A DNA stretch of 64,000 nt from Rugamonas rubra (GTDB lineage Bacteria; Pseudomonadota; Gammaproteobacteria; Burkholderiales; Burkholderiaceae_D): positions 1 to 64,000 of the forward strand of contig NZ_FOTW01000016.1 in the NCBI RefSeq assembly GCF_900114705.1, written 5' to 3'. Below are positions 8,651-16,310 of this stretch, in pieces (within the stretch, counting starts at the first letter, position 1; every line of letters starts with the position of its first letter). A program made the translations under genes and the position numbers. A model generated the notes under the pieces. It made no database searches. It was not told where the DNA came from and saw only the letters and a program-made list of their open reading frames with translations.

Positions 8651-8863
8651 ATGGACTTCGATTGGCACGGCGGGCAGATTTCGCGCGACACCATTGTCGA
8701 CGCGGGCTACAGGAATACCCAGAACGTCAGGCGTTTTCTTGCACTGGAGTGCGGCGCGGATTTTAAGTTCGACCGCGACTTCATGGCCTGGGTGGGCGAT
8801 GGCGTGGGAAAGAACATGGGGGATGTCGCCGACGAGTGGCTGCGACGGCGGCGGTCAACTTGA
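8651..8863 (+). CDS. DUF6434-type small protein
   Basis: This 70-residue protein consists almost wholly of a conserved block: FDWHGGQISRDTIVDAGY, then NTQNVRRF, then FKFDRDFMAWVGDGVGKNMGDVADEWLRR. I recall this block as DUF6434, often found at the C-terminal side of longer SAP-domain proteins. Here it stands alone. It lies 9 bases after the regulator gene and marks the right edge of the GC-rich signalling block. Function is unknown; a nucleic-acid association is suggested only by the SAP link in homologues. Confidence 0.6.
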   Translation: MDFDWHGGQISRDTIVDAGYRNTQNVRRFLALECGADFKFDRDFMAWVGDGVGKNMGDVADEWLRRRRST

Positions 8864-9483
8864 GGGCGCAGGAGCGGCTGTTGTCGACAGAATCTGTTAT
8901 TCAACGAAACGAGGTTTTCAAGAACTAAAAATTGCTTCGTTAATAGCTGCAAGAAAGCGCATTTCAGTATAAATTGCTTCGGCCGTCTCCAAACCAGTCG
9001 CCAAACGCGGTTTGGCAGCGCGTGAACTCGGGGCGAAGCCAACAAATGCAAGTTGATATAGTAACGCTACAGCCTGCAAATATAAACGGAGGAACGCGTG
9101 GCTGTTCGCAAAGACCAGTATTGGCCTAGAGTGATAATTTGTGGATTTTGCACATGTACATGATGTTATTCTGAGCGCCGCTGGCGTGGTCGACCATTTG
9201 CGGATGCTCTGCATCCGGCTCTGTAAATATTACGCGATGATTGTGATTGCCCCCCCCCCGGGGGAAGCTGCCGTCATCGAGTTTGCCAATAGATGAACTG
9301 AGGAGTCGGTCCATGAGAGTAGCTTGGCGGCCTTTGATAGCCTTCACTATGTTGACGCATATAGGGTGAAAATAGATATCGACACATTCGTAACTAGCTG
9401 GCCGTCGGGTGTGTTATCGATTTTCGGTATGATATTATTTATTTACGATGTTCAAAGCATTGAATTCCAAAGGGAGACTTATT
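8864..9483. other. AT-rich interval with no convincing gene
   Basis: Base composition drops sharply from the neighbouring block. Open frames on either strand (for example 9324-9518 plus, 8918-9214 minus) lack good ribosome sites and recognisable domains. A run of ten C followed by five G stands at about 9250-9265. The interval looks like the left edge of an acquired segment. Confidence 0.5.
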
Positions 9484-10248
9484 TTGCAAAAATTGATCGC
9501 TGCCCTCAACTGGATTAAAGACCACGTACTTGCAGTTCTAATTGCTTCTTTTGTAATCCCAGGCGTTTTGTCGGTATTTAACCAACAGTCCGAAATAACG
9601 AAGACGATCTATGAAATAGACTATAAAGGCGCTAAAACAAAATTCCAAGAATGCGACCGCCTACATTCAGATTATCTTTCTGCCACCATGGCTAACGCGG
9701 GTGCTGCGCAGCTTCTTCAGGAACACTTCAATCTGGATGCCATTGCGAAGAAAGGCTCTTCGGAAGTCTACTTCATAGCGTTTAAGGGGGCGATGGAGGC
9801 TTACCAAAATTCCCTCGGTCAGGTTAAGGAGTTATTTTCCAAGACTTCTCGATGCTATGGTGAACTCACCGCCAATTATGAGAATCTTGCTCTTAGTCTA
9901 AATCTTATAGATGAGTTTCAGAATGAAACAAAGCGGGAATCTGACAAAGTGTCTCTTCTTGTCGCTAAGCGGGACACCATTGCAAAGGATATTTTTAGAC
10001 GAGTCGATCCAAATGTTATTTTTGGCGCGCTTATTTCCGGCGAGGAAAAGTCCATCCTGAACGCCATGCAAACGGCAAACTTTGGGGATTTGGCGAAGCT
10101 TCAGTCTCAAAATATTGAAGTTGAGTCTGCTGTGCAGAGTCAACAACGGGTCAAATTTGTTGAGTTGAATAAGCTCTTTGCTAACGAATTAAACCGAAGA
10201 TTCCACCGTGGGTTGTTTAGTTATTTCTTGGCACTGGTCAGGATTTAA
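9484..10248 (+). CDS. Unknown membrane-anchored protein
   Basis: The family is not recognised. The frame is open from ATG 9448, but TTG 9484 has AAAGGGAG about 7 bases upstream and is preferred, giving 254 residues. One hydrophobic segment near the N-terminus (HVLAVLIASFVIPGVLSVF) is followed by a long, mostly helical, charged region with several Lys/Glu-rich stretches, so it is probably an inner-membrane anchor with a soluble helical domain. Codon use is much less GC-biased (many AAA, ATT, CTT) than in surrounding genes, which points to recent transfer. Transposase fragments follow directly downstream. Confidence 0.6.
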   Translation: MQKLIAALNWIKDHVLAVLIASFVIPGVLSVFNQQSEITKTIYEIDYKGAKTKFQECDRLHSDYLSATMANAGAAQLLQEHFNLDAIAKKGSSEVYFIAFKGAMEAYQNSLGQVKELFSKTSRCYGELTANYENLALSLNLIDEFQNETKRESDKVSLLVAKRDTIAKDIFRRVDPNVIFGALISGEEKSILNAMQTANFGDLAKLQSQNIEVESAVQSQQRVKFVELNKLFANELNRRFHRGLFSYFLALVRI

Positions 10249-10249
10249 C

Positions 10250-10333
10250 TATTCAGCAGAGCGCAAGGAAGCCATTTTGCGGCAGATGATGCCGCCGACG
10301 AACAAGCTGATTTCCGAATTGGCGCGGGAGCAG
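10250..10333 (+). pseudogene. Remnant of an IS orfA (helix-turn-helix transposase)
   Basis: The frame reads YSAERKEAILRQMMPP, then NKLISELAREQ, matching the N-terminal helix-turn-helix start of small IS orfA proteins, whose next residues are usually of the kind GISEATLYNW. The similarity stops abruptly at 10333. No start codon is in frame, so this is a fragment. IS family assignment (IS3-like) is tentative. Confidence 0.5.
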
Positions 10334-10386
10334 GCGTTGTTGCAAAAATCGAGTCTAACTGGGACTTTCCCCTGTCCCCCATGAAT

Positions 10387-10530
10387 TTAAGCGATACGGA
10401 CGGACTGAGGGCGTGCCAGCGAGGTCATGCGATTGAGCACGCCCGCGCGGATGGCTACCTCGGTGGCCTGCGCGCCAACCGTGCGGGCCGCCAGGTTCCT
10501 GCCGGTGGGCACCTTCAAGCGGTACATCAA
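10387..10530 (-). pseudogene. Remnant of a transposase C-terminus
   Basis: On the minus strand the frame reads LMYRLKVPTGRNLAARTVG, then AQATEVAIRAGVLNRMTSL, ending ARPQSVRIA and a stop at 10387. This is the characteristic C-terminal end of a family of IS5-type transposases. It begins exactly where the neighbouring secreted-protein gene ends, so the rest of the transposase has been lost. Confidence 0.55.
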
Positions 10531-11000
10531 TGTCTCAGCCAGCCCTTGGCCGCGCGCTCGATCTCTTCCTGATGCGCCTTCACCGCTGCGACCAGCAATG
10601 CGCGCTCCTCAACCAGGCGCTTGCCTTCATAGTCGGCAGCGGCCTGATGCAGCACGCCGTTGCCTAACTTCAGCACACGCGTGACGAAAAGTGCCTTCTT
10701 CGACAGGTGGCCAAAGGTGACAACTATTTCGTCTTTGCACGGTCCATTCGGCACCGTCGAGGTGCAGCCACGGATCTTCGCCAAGGAGGCGGGGACGCCA
10801 GGCCGGGCGTTCCAGCTCGCCATGTCGACGACTTTTATGGCGGCGTCATGCGCCTTCACCGCCGCGCGCGCCTCATCCGGCGACATGCCCAACTTGAGGC
10901 CGACGATGTCGGTGGTCTTGGCCTGGCCGAACGACGGCCCGGAGAGGCCCAAGGTGACGAGTGCTACGGCTGCGAACAGCATGCCCTGAATCCGTTCCAT
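10527..11000 (-). CDS. Small exported protein of unknown function
   Basis: The protein has 157 residues with a clear N-terminal signal peptide (MLFAAVALVTLGLSGPSFGQA, cleavage likely near residue 26). The mature part starts with a DIVGLKLGMSPDEARAAVKAH motif, seen in small periplasmic proteins whose names I cannot assign, and holds a Cys pair (GCTSTVPNGPC) that could form a disulphide. The C-terminal part is helical and charged. The stop codon abuts the transposase remnant, so the last residues may have been altered by insertion. The GC level is closer to the host average than that of the unknown gene to its left. Confidence 0.6.
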   Translation of the reverse strand: MERIQGMLFAAVALVTLGLSGPSFGQAKTTDIVGLKLGMSPDEARAAVKAHDAAIKVVDMASWNARPGVPASLAKIRGCTSTVPNGPCKDEIVVTFGHLSKKALFVTRVLKLGNGVLHQAAADYEGKRLVEERALLVAAVKAHQEEIERAAKGWLRH

Positions 11001-11385
11001 TTGCCTTCTACACAGGTTCTATGAAAGATGACGAAGTTCTTCTACTCTCGCAATTATTTACGGAAGTACGCGACGAGATTGCCATGCTTCGTCCTTGCAT
11101 ATGCCCAATTGCTGGCGGCACAAGCAAAGACGCTCGATCCCGTCGTGGCGCATGGCGACGCCTGCCTGCCCAAGCTGATGGCGGATGGTGTGGTGTGTGC
11201 CCTGAGGCAGTTGGCACCAGACAGCGGTAAATCGTCGCGGTGGGCGCGGCACCAGGAAAAACCGGCGATCATCGCTGGCAGGCAGATTTCGGGGGAGACC
11301 GAGATACGGTGGTTCAGAGCGATGGATGAGGTCATCCGCTACTTCTCATCCCGCGCACACCTGGCTATCAGGTGACGCGCACCGC
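11001..11385. other. Interval without a confident gene
   Basis: Overlapping open frames occur on both strands (plus 11028-11375, minus 11054-11335). None shows a domain, signal peptide or strong ribosome site that would decide between them. The plus frame (115 residues) has the more protein-like composition but remains doubtful. Confidence 0.35.
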
Positions 11386-11880
11386 TCATTGCCACATAAG
11401 CTTGATCGTTATCGCGGACAGGTAAAGACCGCACCCAAAAACCGCATGCGCCGCAAGGCTGCGCAGGCGGTTTTTCCAGGGAGTCGGCGTGCGCGATGCC
11501 GCGATCCCTGCGCCCATTGCGGGCTGCATCACGAACAGGGGTATGACGACAGTCGCCACTCCCACGGCAAGGGCAGGCAGCCACGCGGGATCAAGCAGCC
11601 ACGCCGTGCCGTGGACGCCTACCAGCAACGCAGCGAATGTTATGCCCACGGCATAGTGGATCGCCCACCCCGCTAACAGCTCGCCCCGTATTGGCGCGGC
11701 CTTGCCGATGCTGGCGTGCGCGATCCTGCCTCGCCACAAATGGCCTGCCCACCGGCCAACCAATGCATAGTCGAGCGTAGGAATGCCCAAGCCCTTCTGA
11801 ATCATTGACCACACGTCCATCACGGCTGTCGCGCCGATCCCGATCAGAACCACCCTTGCCAACTCGTCCATCGATACCAT
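11386..11880 (-). CDS. DUF2938 integral membrane protein
   Basis: This 164-residue protein has about four to five hydrophobic helices. It shows the DUF2938 pattern: GIGATAVMDVWS at the N-terminus, VGRWAGHLWRG, GWAIHYAVGITFA, PLFVMQPAMGAGIAAS and a final HAVFGCGLYL. Function of the family is unknown; it sits in the inner membrane. The ATG at 11880 has AAAGGA upstream. The divergent merR-like gene and the MerR operator inside this gene's promoter (19-bp spacer) make it a probable direct target of that regulator. Confidence 0.8.
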   Translation of the reverse strand: MVSMDELARVVLIGIGATAVMDVWSMIQKGLGIPTLDYALVGRWAGHLWRGRIAHASIGKAAPIRGELLAGWAIHYAVGITFAALLVGVHGTAWLLDPAWLPALAVGVATVVIPLFVMQPAMGAGIAASRTPTPWKNRLRSLAAHAVFGCGLYLSAITIKLMWQ

Positions 11881-11919
11881 GCCCTGTCCTTTCCATTGAT
11901 GAGGCCATCGTTTTCAGGC

Positions 11920-11950
11920 ATGATATAAGTTGAAGTCAACTTCAAGTCAA
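11920..11950 (-). promoter_or_regulatory. MerR-type promoter and operator for the DUF2938 gene
   Basis: On the minus strand a -35 hexamer TTGACT (11950-11945) and a -10 hexamer TATCAT (11925-11920) are separated by 19 bases. The perfect dyad TTGAAGT-CA-ACTTCAA (11930-11945) lies in the spacer next to the -35. An overlong spacer occupied by a dyad is the signature of MerR-family activation by DNA distortion. Confidence 0.75.
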
Positions 11951-11961
11951 TGGGTCTGCAG

Positions 11962-12396
11962 ATGGATATCGCCGAGGTTGTAAAGCGCACGGGAGTTCCC
12001 GCCCACACATTACGCTACTACGAGAAGAAGGGTTTGATCGCGTCTGTCGGCCCGCGCGGGGCTCGCCGCCAGTTTGCGTCTGTCGTGCTGGAGCAGTTGG
12101 CTCTTATCGCGCTCAGTCAGGCTGGAGGTTTCTCGCTGGACGAGATACGCGACATGCTTCCCCCGTGCGGTGAGACACTTGTTGATAGAAACTTGCTTTT
12201 GGCCAAGGCAGATGAGATTGATGCCACCATCAAGCAACTGCAGGCGATGAGCCGGGGATTGCGGCATGCGGCCGCATGTCCAGCCCCTAGCCACGCAGAG
12301 TGCCCGGCATTTCAGCGCCTGCTCAAGGCCGCGGCGGCTGGTGCCTTGAAGCGGCGGCGTCATTCGGCTCCACGTCCTGCTGCCGTCCGATCTTGA
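11962..12396 (+). CDS. MerR-family transcriptional regulator
   Basis: From ATG 11962 the protein has 144 residues and begins directly with the winged-helix domain (MDIAEVVKRTGVPAHTLRYY, then EKKGLI). A start at 11950 is open but overlaps the divergent -35 element. The dimerisation helix (LLLAKADEIDATIKQLQAMSRGL) is followed by a Cys-containing tail (AACPAPSHAECPAFQRLL) typical of metal- or redox-responsive and helix-turn-helix MerR relatives. The C-terminal 20 residues are basic. It diverges from the DUF2938 gene and probably controls it through the dyad between them. The inducer is unknown. Confidence 0.85.
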   Translation: MDIAEVVKRTGVPAHTLRYYEKKGLIASVGPRGARRQFASVVLEQLALIALSQAGGFSLDEIRDMLPPCGETLVDRNLLLAKADEIDATIKQLQAMSRGLRHAAACPAPSHAECPAFQRLLKAAAAGALKRRRHSAPRPAAVRS

Positions 12397-12478
12397 GCGC
12401 GCCAGGGACGTGAGCCGGCGCGGCGATTTCTGGACAGTGTTATCACCCGCCGGATACAACGGGATAATTGCCAAAAAA

Positions 12479-12970
12479 TTAAGCGATTCTGTGGAACAGC
12501 ATGCGCCAGTTCATTTCCCACGTCGCCCCGCCGTCGGGCGACATTGCCTGCTCCCAACGGGCGCTGCCGGGCGCGATATCCGACCAGGTGTAGCGCAGCC
12601 GGATCGGCTTGCCGTCGAGTTCGTCATCGCATTCGAAGACGCCGACGCCCTGGTCAAACTTGCCAACCACTGGCGGCAGCAGCAGGCCCGATGGGTCCAG
12701 CCCGGCGGTATTGTTGTCGAGCCAGTAAATGCTCCAAAGCTTGGTCTGCGGGTTGAACAGGCGCAGCGACATGCCGACAAAACCGGGCCGCCAGCTGTCG
12801 GCGATGAAGTCGTCGAAGTTGCCTATGCCGCCGGGCAAGGCCTGGTTGTGTTGGGTGGCGTCGAAGGTTTCCCATTCGTCGTTGTTCTGCAAGCGCTTGC
12901 GCAGTCGGCGGTTCTCGACCCGCCAGCGGCCAAGGAGAAAATCGAAATCACGGATGCCATCGTTGTTCAT
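12479..12970 (-). CDS. DUF1579-like beta-barrel protein
   Basis: The 163-residue protein from ATG 12970 begins with FDFLLGRWRVENRRLRKR, the opening strand motif of DUF1579 and lipocalin/FABP-like barrels. It continues with NPQTKLWSIYWLDN, FDQGVGVFEC and SPDGGATWEMNW, a repeated Trp-rich beta pattern. There is no signal peptide, so it is cytoplasmic. Its start codon overlaps the stop of the NIPSNAP gene (ATGA at 12967-12970), so the two are co-translated. A small-ligand carrier or monooxygenase accessory role is possible, but no substrate is evident. Confidence 0.65.
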   Translation of the reverse strand: MNNDGIRDFDFLLGRWRVENRRLRKRLQNNDEWETFDATQHNQALPGGIGNFDDFIADSWRPGFVGMSLRLFNPQTKLWSIYWLDNNTAGLDPSGLLLPPVVGKFDQGVGVFECDDELDGKPIRLRYTWSDIAPGSARWEQAMSPDGGATWEMNWRMLFHRIA

Positions 12971-13311
12971 GCTGGCACCGGTGCTTGGCGCAGACTGCCG
13001 ATCAGCGCGTCGTCCGCTTCGATCACCGCTGTCGTATAGTGCTCGATGCACGCCATGACGGCCTCGCGCGGTCCTTGCAACCAGGCCGGGCTGGTGTAGA
13101 AATCATCCTGGCTCCGGCCGCGCTGCGCCAAACTTTGATATGCCCGGATCAACAGGTAAGAGTCCGGCGCATGCATGGATGGTCGCGCCGCCACGACGTC
13201 GGTGCCCGCCGCACGTAGCATCGGCAGGGATTGTTCCTGCATAATGCGGTGGAACAGTTCGGTCGAGCCGGGCTTGAGCGTGTATGTCCTGATTTCAACA
13301 ATTCGATTCAT
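12967..13311 (-). CDS. NIPSNAP-family protein
   Basis: The 114-residue protein from ATG 13311 is a ferredoxin-like alpha/beta barrel of the NIPSNAP type, recognised by VEIRTYTLKPGSTELFHRIM at the N-terminus and the LLIRAYQSL and DDFYTSPAW segments. Bacterial NIPSNAP proteins are small and mostly uncharacterised, and are often encoded beside oxidoreductases. It is translationally coupled to the DUF1579-like gene. The divergent Lrp/AsnC gene starts 122 bases away and may regulate the pair. Confidence 0.75.
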   Translation of the reverse strand: MNRIVEIRTYTLKPGSTELFHRIMQEQSLPMLRAAGTDVVAARPSMHAPDSYLLIRAYQSLAQRGRSQDDFYTSPAWLQGPREAVMACIEHYTTAVIEADDALIGSLRQAPVPA

Positions 13312-13433
13312 GTGTTCTGTCCTATTGGTAAGGTAGAACGATGATATGGCCCGGTGCGCTTCACCACAACGCTGCATTCAAGGTGTTTTGGGCCGGGCGG
13401 CACCACTATTGAAGGTTTTTTGAGAGGTTTGCT

Positions 13434-13895
13434 TTGAATGTTGATTTGGACGCCTATGACCGCAAAATTATTGCGCTTTTGCAAAGCGATGGCCGTCTTA
13501 CTTTCTCGGAAATCGGACGCAGGATTCACCTGACTTCACCCGCCGTGGCCGACCGGGTGCGGCGACTGGAAGAGGCCAAGGTGATCGAAGGTTTTGGCGT
13601 GCGGGTGAATTTGCGGGCACTTGGCTACAGTTTCGAGGCGTTTATCAACATCACGGTCGATTCCCACGCCGCGCTCGATGCTTGGGCCGCGTCGCACGCC
13701 GAAGTACTGGCGCTACATGCGACCACCGGCAGCCATTGCGCGCTGCTGCGTGTCGCCTTGACGGCGCCGGAGCACTTGCAGGCGCTGCTGCAGTCGCTGG
13801 CGCAGATTGGCAAGACAACAACGTCGATCGTGTTGTCTTCGCAATTCGAAGACCGGCTCCGCTTGCCCGGCGATCGGCTTCCGCCGGCGCCGTAG
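13434..13895 (+). CDS. Lrp/AsnC-family transcriptional regulator
   Basis: The protein has 153 residues. The N-terminal helix-turn-helix (LDAYDRKIIALLQSDGRLTF, then VADRVRRLEEAKVIEGFGV) is followed by the RAM ligand-binding domain (FINITV...LALHATTGSHCALLRVAL). The start is TTG at 13434 with GAGAGG 5 bases upstream. It diverges from the NIPSNAP/DUF1579 pair, the usual arrangement for a local AsnC-type regulator. The effector, probably an amino acid or a similar small molecule, cannot be told from sequence. Confidence 0.88.
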   Translation: MNVDLDAYDRKIIALLQSDGRLTFSEIGRRIHLTSPAVADRVRRLEEAKVIEGFGVRVNLRALGYSFEAFINITVDSHAALDAWAASHAEVLALHATTGSHCALLRVALTAPEHLQALLQSLAQIGKTTTSIVLSSQFEDRLRLPGDRLPPAP

Positions 13896-13912
13896 GCCGG
13901 AAGTTGCCGGCC

Positions 13913-13956
13913 TGTAGGGTTTCCCCTACAACAATCCACCCCGATTTCCCCTACAA
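13913..13956. promoter_or_regulatory. Repeated CCCTACA motifs upstream of fnr
   Basis: TGTAGGG-TTTC-CCCTACA forms an inverted repeat at 13913-13930, and TTTCCCCTACAA recurs at 13945-13956. Such half-sites upstream of an oxygen regulator could bind a NarL/FixJ-type response regulator such as the one encoded at 8003-8641. The assignment is inferred from arrangement only. Confidence 0.4.
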
Positions 13957-14069
13957 AAACTGACGGCGATGCCCGATATCGGATTTTCCCGCCAGCGCTG
14001 ATACTGTGTACATAGACGAGAAGCGATTTACCATTCTCTTGCAACACAATATTCAGGGGAGTAGCAAAC

Positions 14070-14867
14070 ATGACAACGACCATGCATATGGTGGCATCCA
14101 CGGCCCAGCCGGCCATGACCAGCCAGAACAAGTGCGCCGTGTGCAGCTTCAAGAAGCTGTGCCTGCCCTTGGGCCTGGACGAGGCCGATGTCGGCCGTCT
14201 CGACAAGATCATTGGCCGCCGCCGCCGCGTCGCCCGCGACGAGAACCTGTACCGCATGGACCAACCCTTCACCAGCCTGTACGCGGTGCGCTTCGGCCAT
14301 TTCAAAACGGCCCAGGTCAATCCCGACGGCAAGCAGCAGATCACCGGCTTCCAGATGGCCGGCGACCTGCTCGGCATGGACGCCATCGGCGCCGGCCGCC
14401 ACGCCTGCGCCGCCGTGGCGCTGGAGGACAGCGAGGTGTGCGAGATCCCCTTCGCCCGCCTGCAGGAGCTGTTCGGCCAGGTGCCGCAACTGCTGCAACA
14501 CTTCCACCGCATCATGAGCCAGGAGATCATGCGCGAGCAGAACGTCATGCTCTTCCTCGGCAACATGCGCGCCGAGCAACGCTTCGCCGTGTTCCTGCTC
14601 AACCTGTCGGCGCGCTACGCGGCGCGCGGCTACTCGCCGAGCAATTTCCAGCTGCGCATGTCGCGCGAGGACATCGGCGACTATCTCGGCCTGACCATCG
14701 AAAGCATCAGCCGCCTGCTGTCCAAGTTCCGCAAGGCTGGCTGGATTTCCATCGACAACCGCGAGCTGGCCATCCTCGACCGCCCGAGCTTGGAGGCGCT
14801 GTCGACCGGCGTGGCCGCCGCGCAGCGCAACAACGTCGTCGAGATCCGCCAAGCCGTCGCCGCCTAG
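14070..14867 (+). CDS. fnr: FNR/ANR-type oxygen-sensing transcription factor
   Basis: This 265-residue CRP/FNR protein has an N-terminal cluster motif C22-x2-C25-x5-C31 and an internal Cys (HACAAVALED), the four ligands of the O2-labile [4Fe-4S] cluster of FNR. A cyclic-nucleotide-like beta barrel and dimer helix are followed by the helix-turn-helix MSREDIGDYLGLTIESISRL, whose E..SR residues recognise TTGAT half sites. The ribosome site GGGGAG is well placed. FNR-type boxes occur at 3202, 4475, 14899 and 23759, so this protein is the likely regulator of the surrounding low-oxygen genes. A second FNR is encoded at 22768-23604. Confidence 0.93.
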   Translation: MTTTMHMVASTAQPAMTSQNKCAVCSFKKLCLPLGLDEADVGRLDKIIGRRRRVARDENLYRMDQPFTSLYAVRFGHFKTAQVNPDGKQQITGFQMAGDLLGMDAIGAGRHACAAVALEDSEVCEIPFARLQELFGQVPQLLQHFHRIMSQEIMREQNVMLFLGNMRAEQRFAVFLLNLSARYAARGYSPSNFQLRMSREDIGDYLGLTIESISRLLSKFRKAGWISIDNRELAILDRPSLEALSTGVAAAQRNNVVEIRQAVAA

Positions 14868-14898
14868 CCACAACTGCAATGTTGAATTAACTGTCCGC

Positions 14899-14912
14899 TT
14901 GACGCACATCAA
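14899..14912. promoter_or_regulatory. FNR-type box upstream of the PhaB-like reductase gene
   Basis: TTGAC-GCAC-ATCAA is a near-consensus FNR/ANR box about 110 bases upstream of the reductase ATG and 30 bases after the fnr stop codon. Confidence 0.65.
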
Positions 14913-15020
14913 GAGTGCCTGCTGACTGACTTGCAGGGCGCCAGTACAGTGGGGCTGTACAGCCGCGCCCCTGCCGCAGTATCGCGGCGCGCCGCGCCGT
15001 CCGCAACGAGGAGAAACGCA

Positions 15021-15743
15021 ATGAGCAGAATCGCACTGGTCACCGGCGGCACCCGTGGTCTTGGACAGGCCGTCTCCCTAGCATTGCAGCAGGCCGGCCA
15101 CCAGGTGGCGGCGGTCTACCACAGCCACGACGAGGAGGCGCACGCCTTCGCCGCGCAGAGCGGCATCCGCGTCTTCCAGTGGGACGTGGCCGACTACGCC
15201 GCCTGCCGCGCCGGCGTGGCCCGCGTCAGCGAGGAGCTCGGCGCGCCGGATATTTTGGTCAACAACGCCGGCGTGACGGCCGATGCCATGCTGCACAAGA
15301 TGACGCCGGAGCAATGGTGGCTGGTGATCCAGACCAACCTCGGTTCGATGTTCAACATGTCGCAGCAGGTCATCGAAGGCATGCGCCAGCGCGGCTTCGG
15401 CCGCATCGTCAACATCAGCTCGATCAACGGCCGCAAGGGCCAGTTGGGACAGTGCAACTACGCCGCCGCCAAGGCCGGCATCCTCGGCTTCACCAAGGCG
15501 CTGGCGCTCGAGGGCGCGCGCAAGAACATCACCGTCAACGCCATCGCGCCGGGCTACTGCGACACCTCGATGGTGGCCAAGGTGGCGCCGGAGACGCTGC
15601 AGGCGATCATCGCCGGCATTCCTGTCGGCCGGCTCGGCACGCCGGCCGAGATCGGCCGTATGGTCGCCTTCCTCGTCGCCGAGGAGTCCGGCTTCATCAC
15701 CGGCGCCACCTTCGACGTCAACGGCGGCCAATATATGGCCTGA
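15021..15743 (+). CDS. phaB: Acetoacetyl-CoA reductase (PhaB-like SDR)
   Basis: This 240-residue short-chain dehydrogenase carries the cofactor motif TGGTRGLG, the NNAG motif, catalytic Ser in NISSINGRKG and the YAAAK Tyr/Lys pair, ending in the usual FDVNGGQYM. SINGRKGQLGQCNY and VTADAMLHKMT are characteristic of PhaB/PhbB, which reduces acetoacetyl-CoA to 3-hydroxybutyryl-CoA for polyhydroxybutyrate synthesis. No phaA or phaC is adjacent. The ATG at 15021 has GAGGAG upstream; the longer open frame from 14931 is not needed. An FNR box upstream and a uspA gene downstream suggest use as a redox sink under oxygen limitation. Confidence 0.85.
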   Translation: MSRIALVTGGTRGLGQAVSLALQQAGHQVAAVYHSHDEEAHAFAAQSGIRVFQWDVADYAACRAGVARVSEELGAPDILVNNAGVTADAMLHKMTPEQWWLVIQTNLGSMFNMSQQVIEGMRQRGFGRIVNISSINGRKGQLGQCNYAAAKAGILGFTKALALEGARKNITVNAIAPGYCDTSMVAKVAPETLQAIIAGIPVGRLGTPAEIGRMVAFLVAEESGFITGATFDVNGGQYMA

Positions 15744-15831
15744 TTATGGTCCGACGCCCCCAGGTTCACCGCGCGGCGGCCGCCAAGGCCGAAGCGATCC
15801 GTTTTTCAACTCTGCTGCCAAGGAAACTATC

Positions 15832-16269
15832 ATGTTCAAAACCATACTGCTGCCTACCGACGGTTCGGTGATCTCCAACGCCATGATGCGCCGCTGCATC
15901 GAGATGGCCAAGGAGACCGGCGCCAAGGTCGTCGGCCTGCACGTGATCCCCGACTTCCACGTCTTCGCCTACCAGCCGGAGATGGTGGTCGACACCCGCG
16001 AGCAGTACAAGCTCGACAGCGAGGCGCACGCGCGCAACTACCTGGCCGACATCATCCTGGCCGCGCAGGAGGCCGGCGTGCCCTGCGAAACGCTGTTCGT
16101 GCAGGACAACGAACCCTACGAGGCGATCGTCAAGGTGGCCAAGGAGAAGGGCTGCGACCTGATCTGCATGGCCTCGCACGGCCGCAAGGGCGTCAAGGGC
16201 CTGCTGCTGGGCAGCGAAACGCAGAAGGTGCTGACCCACAGCCAGATCCCGGTGCTGGTGTTCCGCTGA
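15832..16269 (+). CDS. Universal stress protein, UspA family
   Basis: This 145-residue single Usp domain starts MFKTILLPTDGS and ends with the ATP-binding signature MASHGRKGVKGLLLGSETQKVLTHS and VPVLVF-like strand (IPVLVFR). The G-2x-G-9x-G-S pattern indicates an ATP-binding Usp. It lies 88 bases after the PhaB-like gene and is probably co-transcribed with it. Usp proteins of this type are commonly under ANR/FNR control in pseudomonads, in line with the box at 14899. Confidence 0.92.
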   Translation: MFKTILLPTDGSVISNAMMRRCIEMAKETGAKVVGLHVIPDFHVFAYQPEMVVDTREQYKLDSEAHARNYLADIILAAQEAGVPCETLFVQDNEPYEAIVKVAKEKGCDLICMASHGRKGVKGLLLGSETQKVLTHSQIPVLVFR

Positions 16270-16310
16270 TTCGTGCCGCAGGACTTATTGCCAACCAACA
16301 GGGAGAGGGT

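Noticed and set aside
9324..9518. 64-residue plus-strand frame
   Set aside because: It lacks a ribosome site and overlaps the better-supported gene start at 9484.
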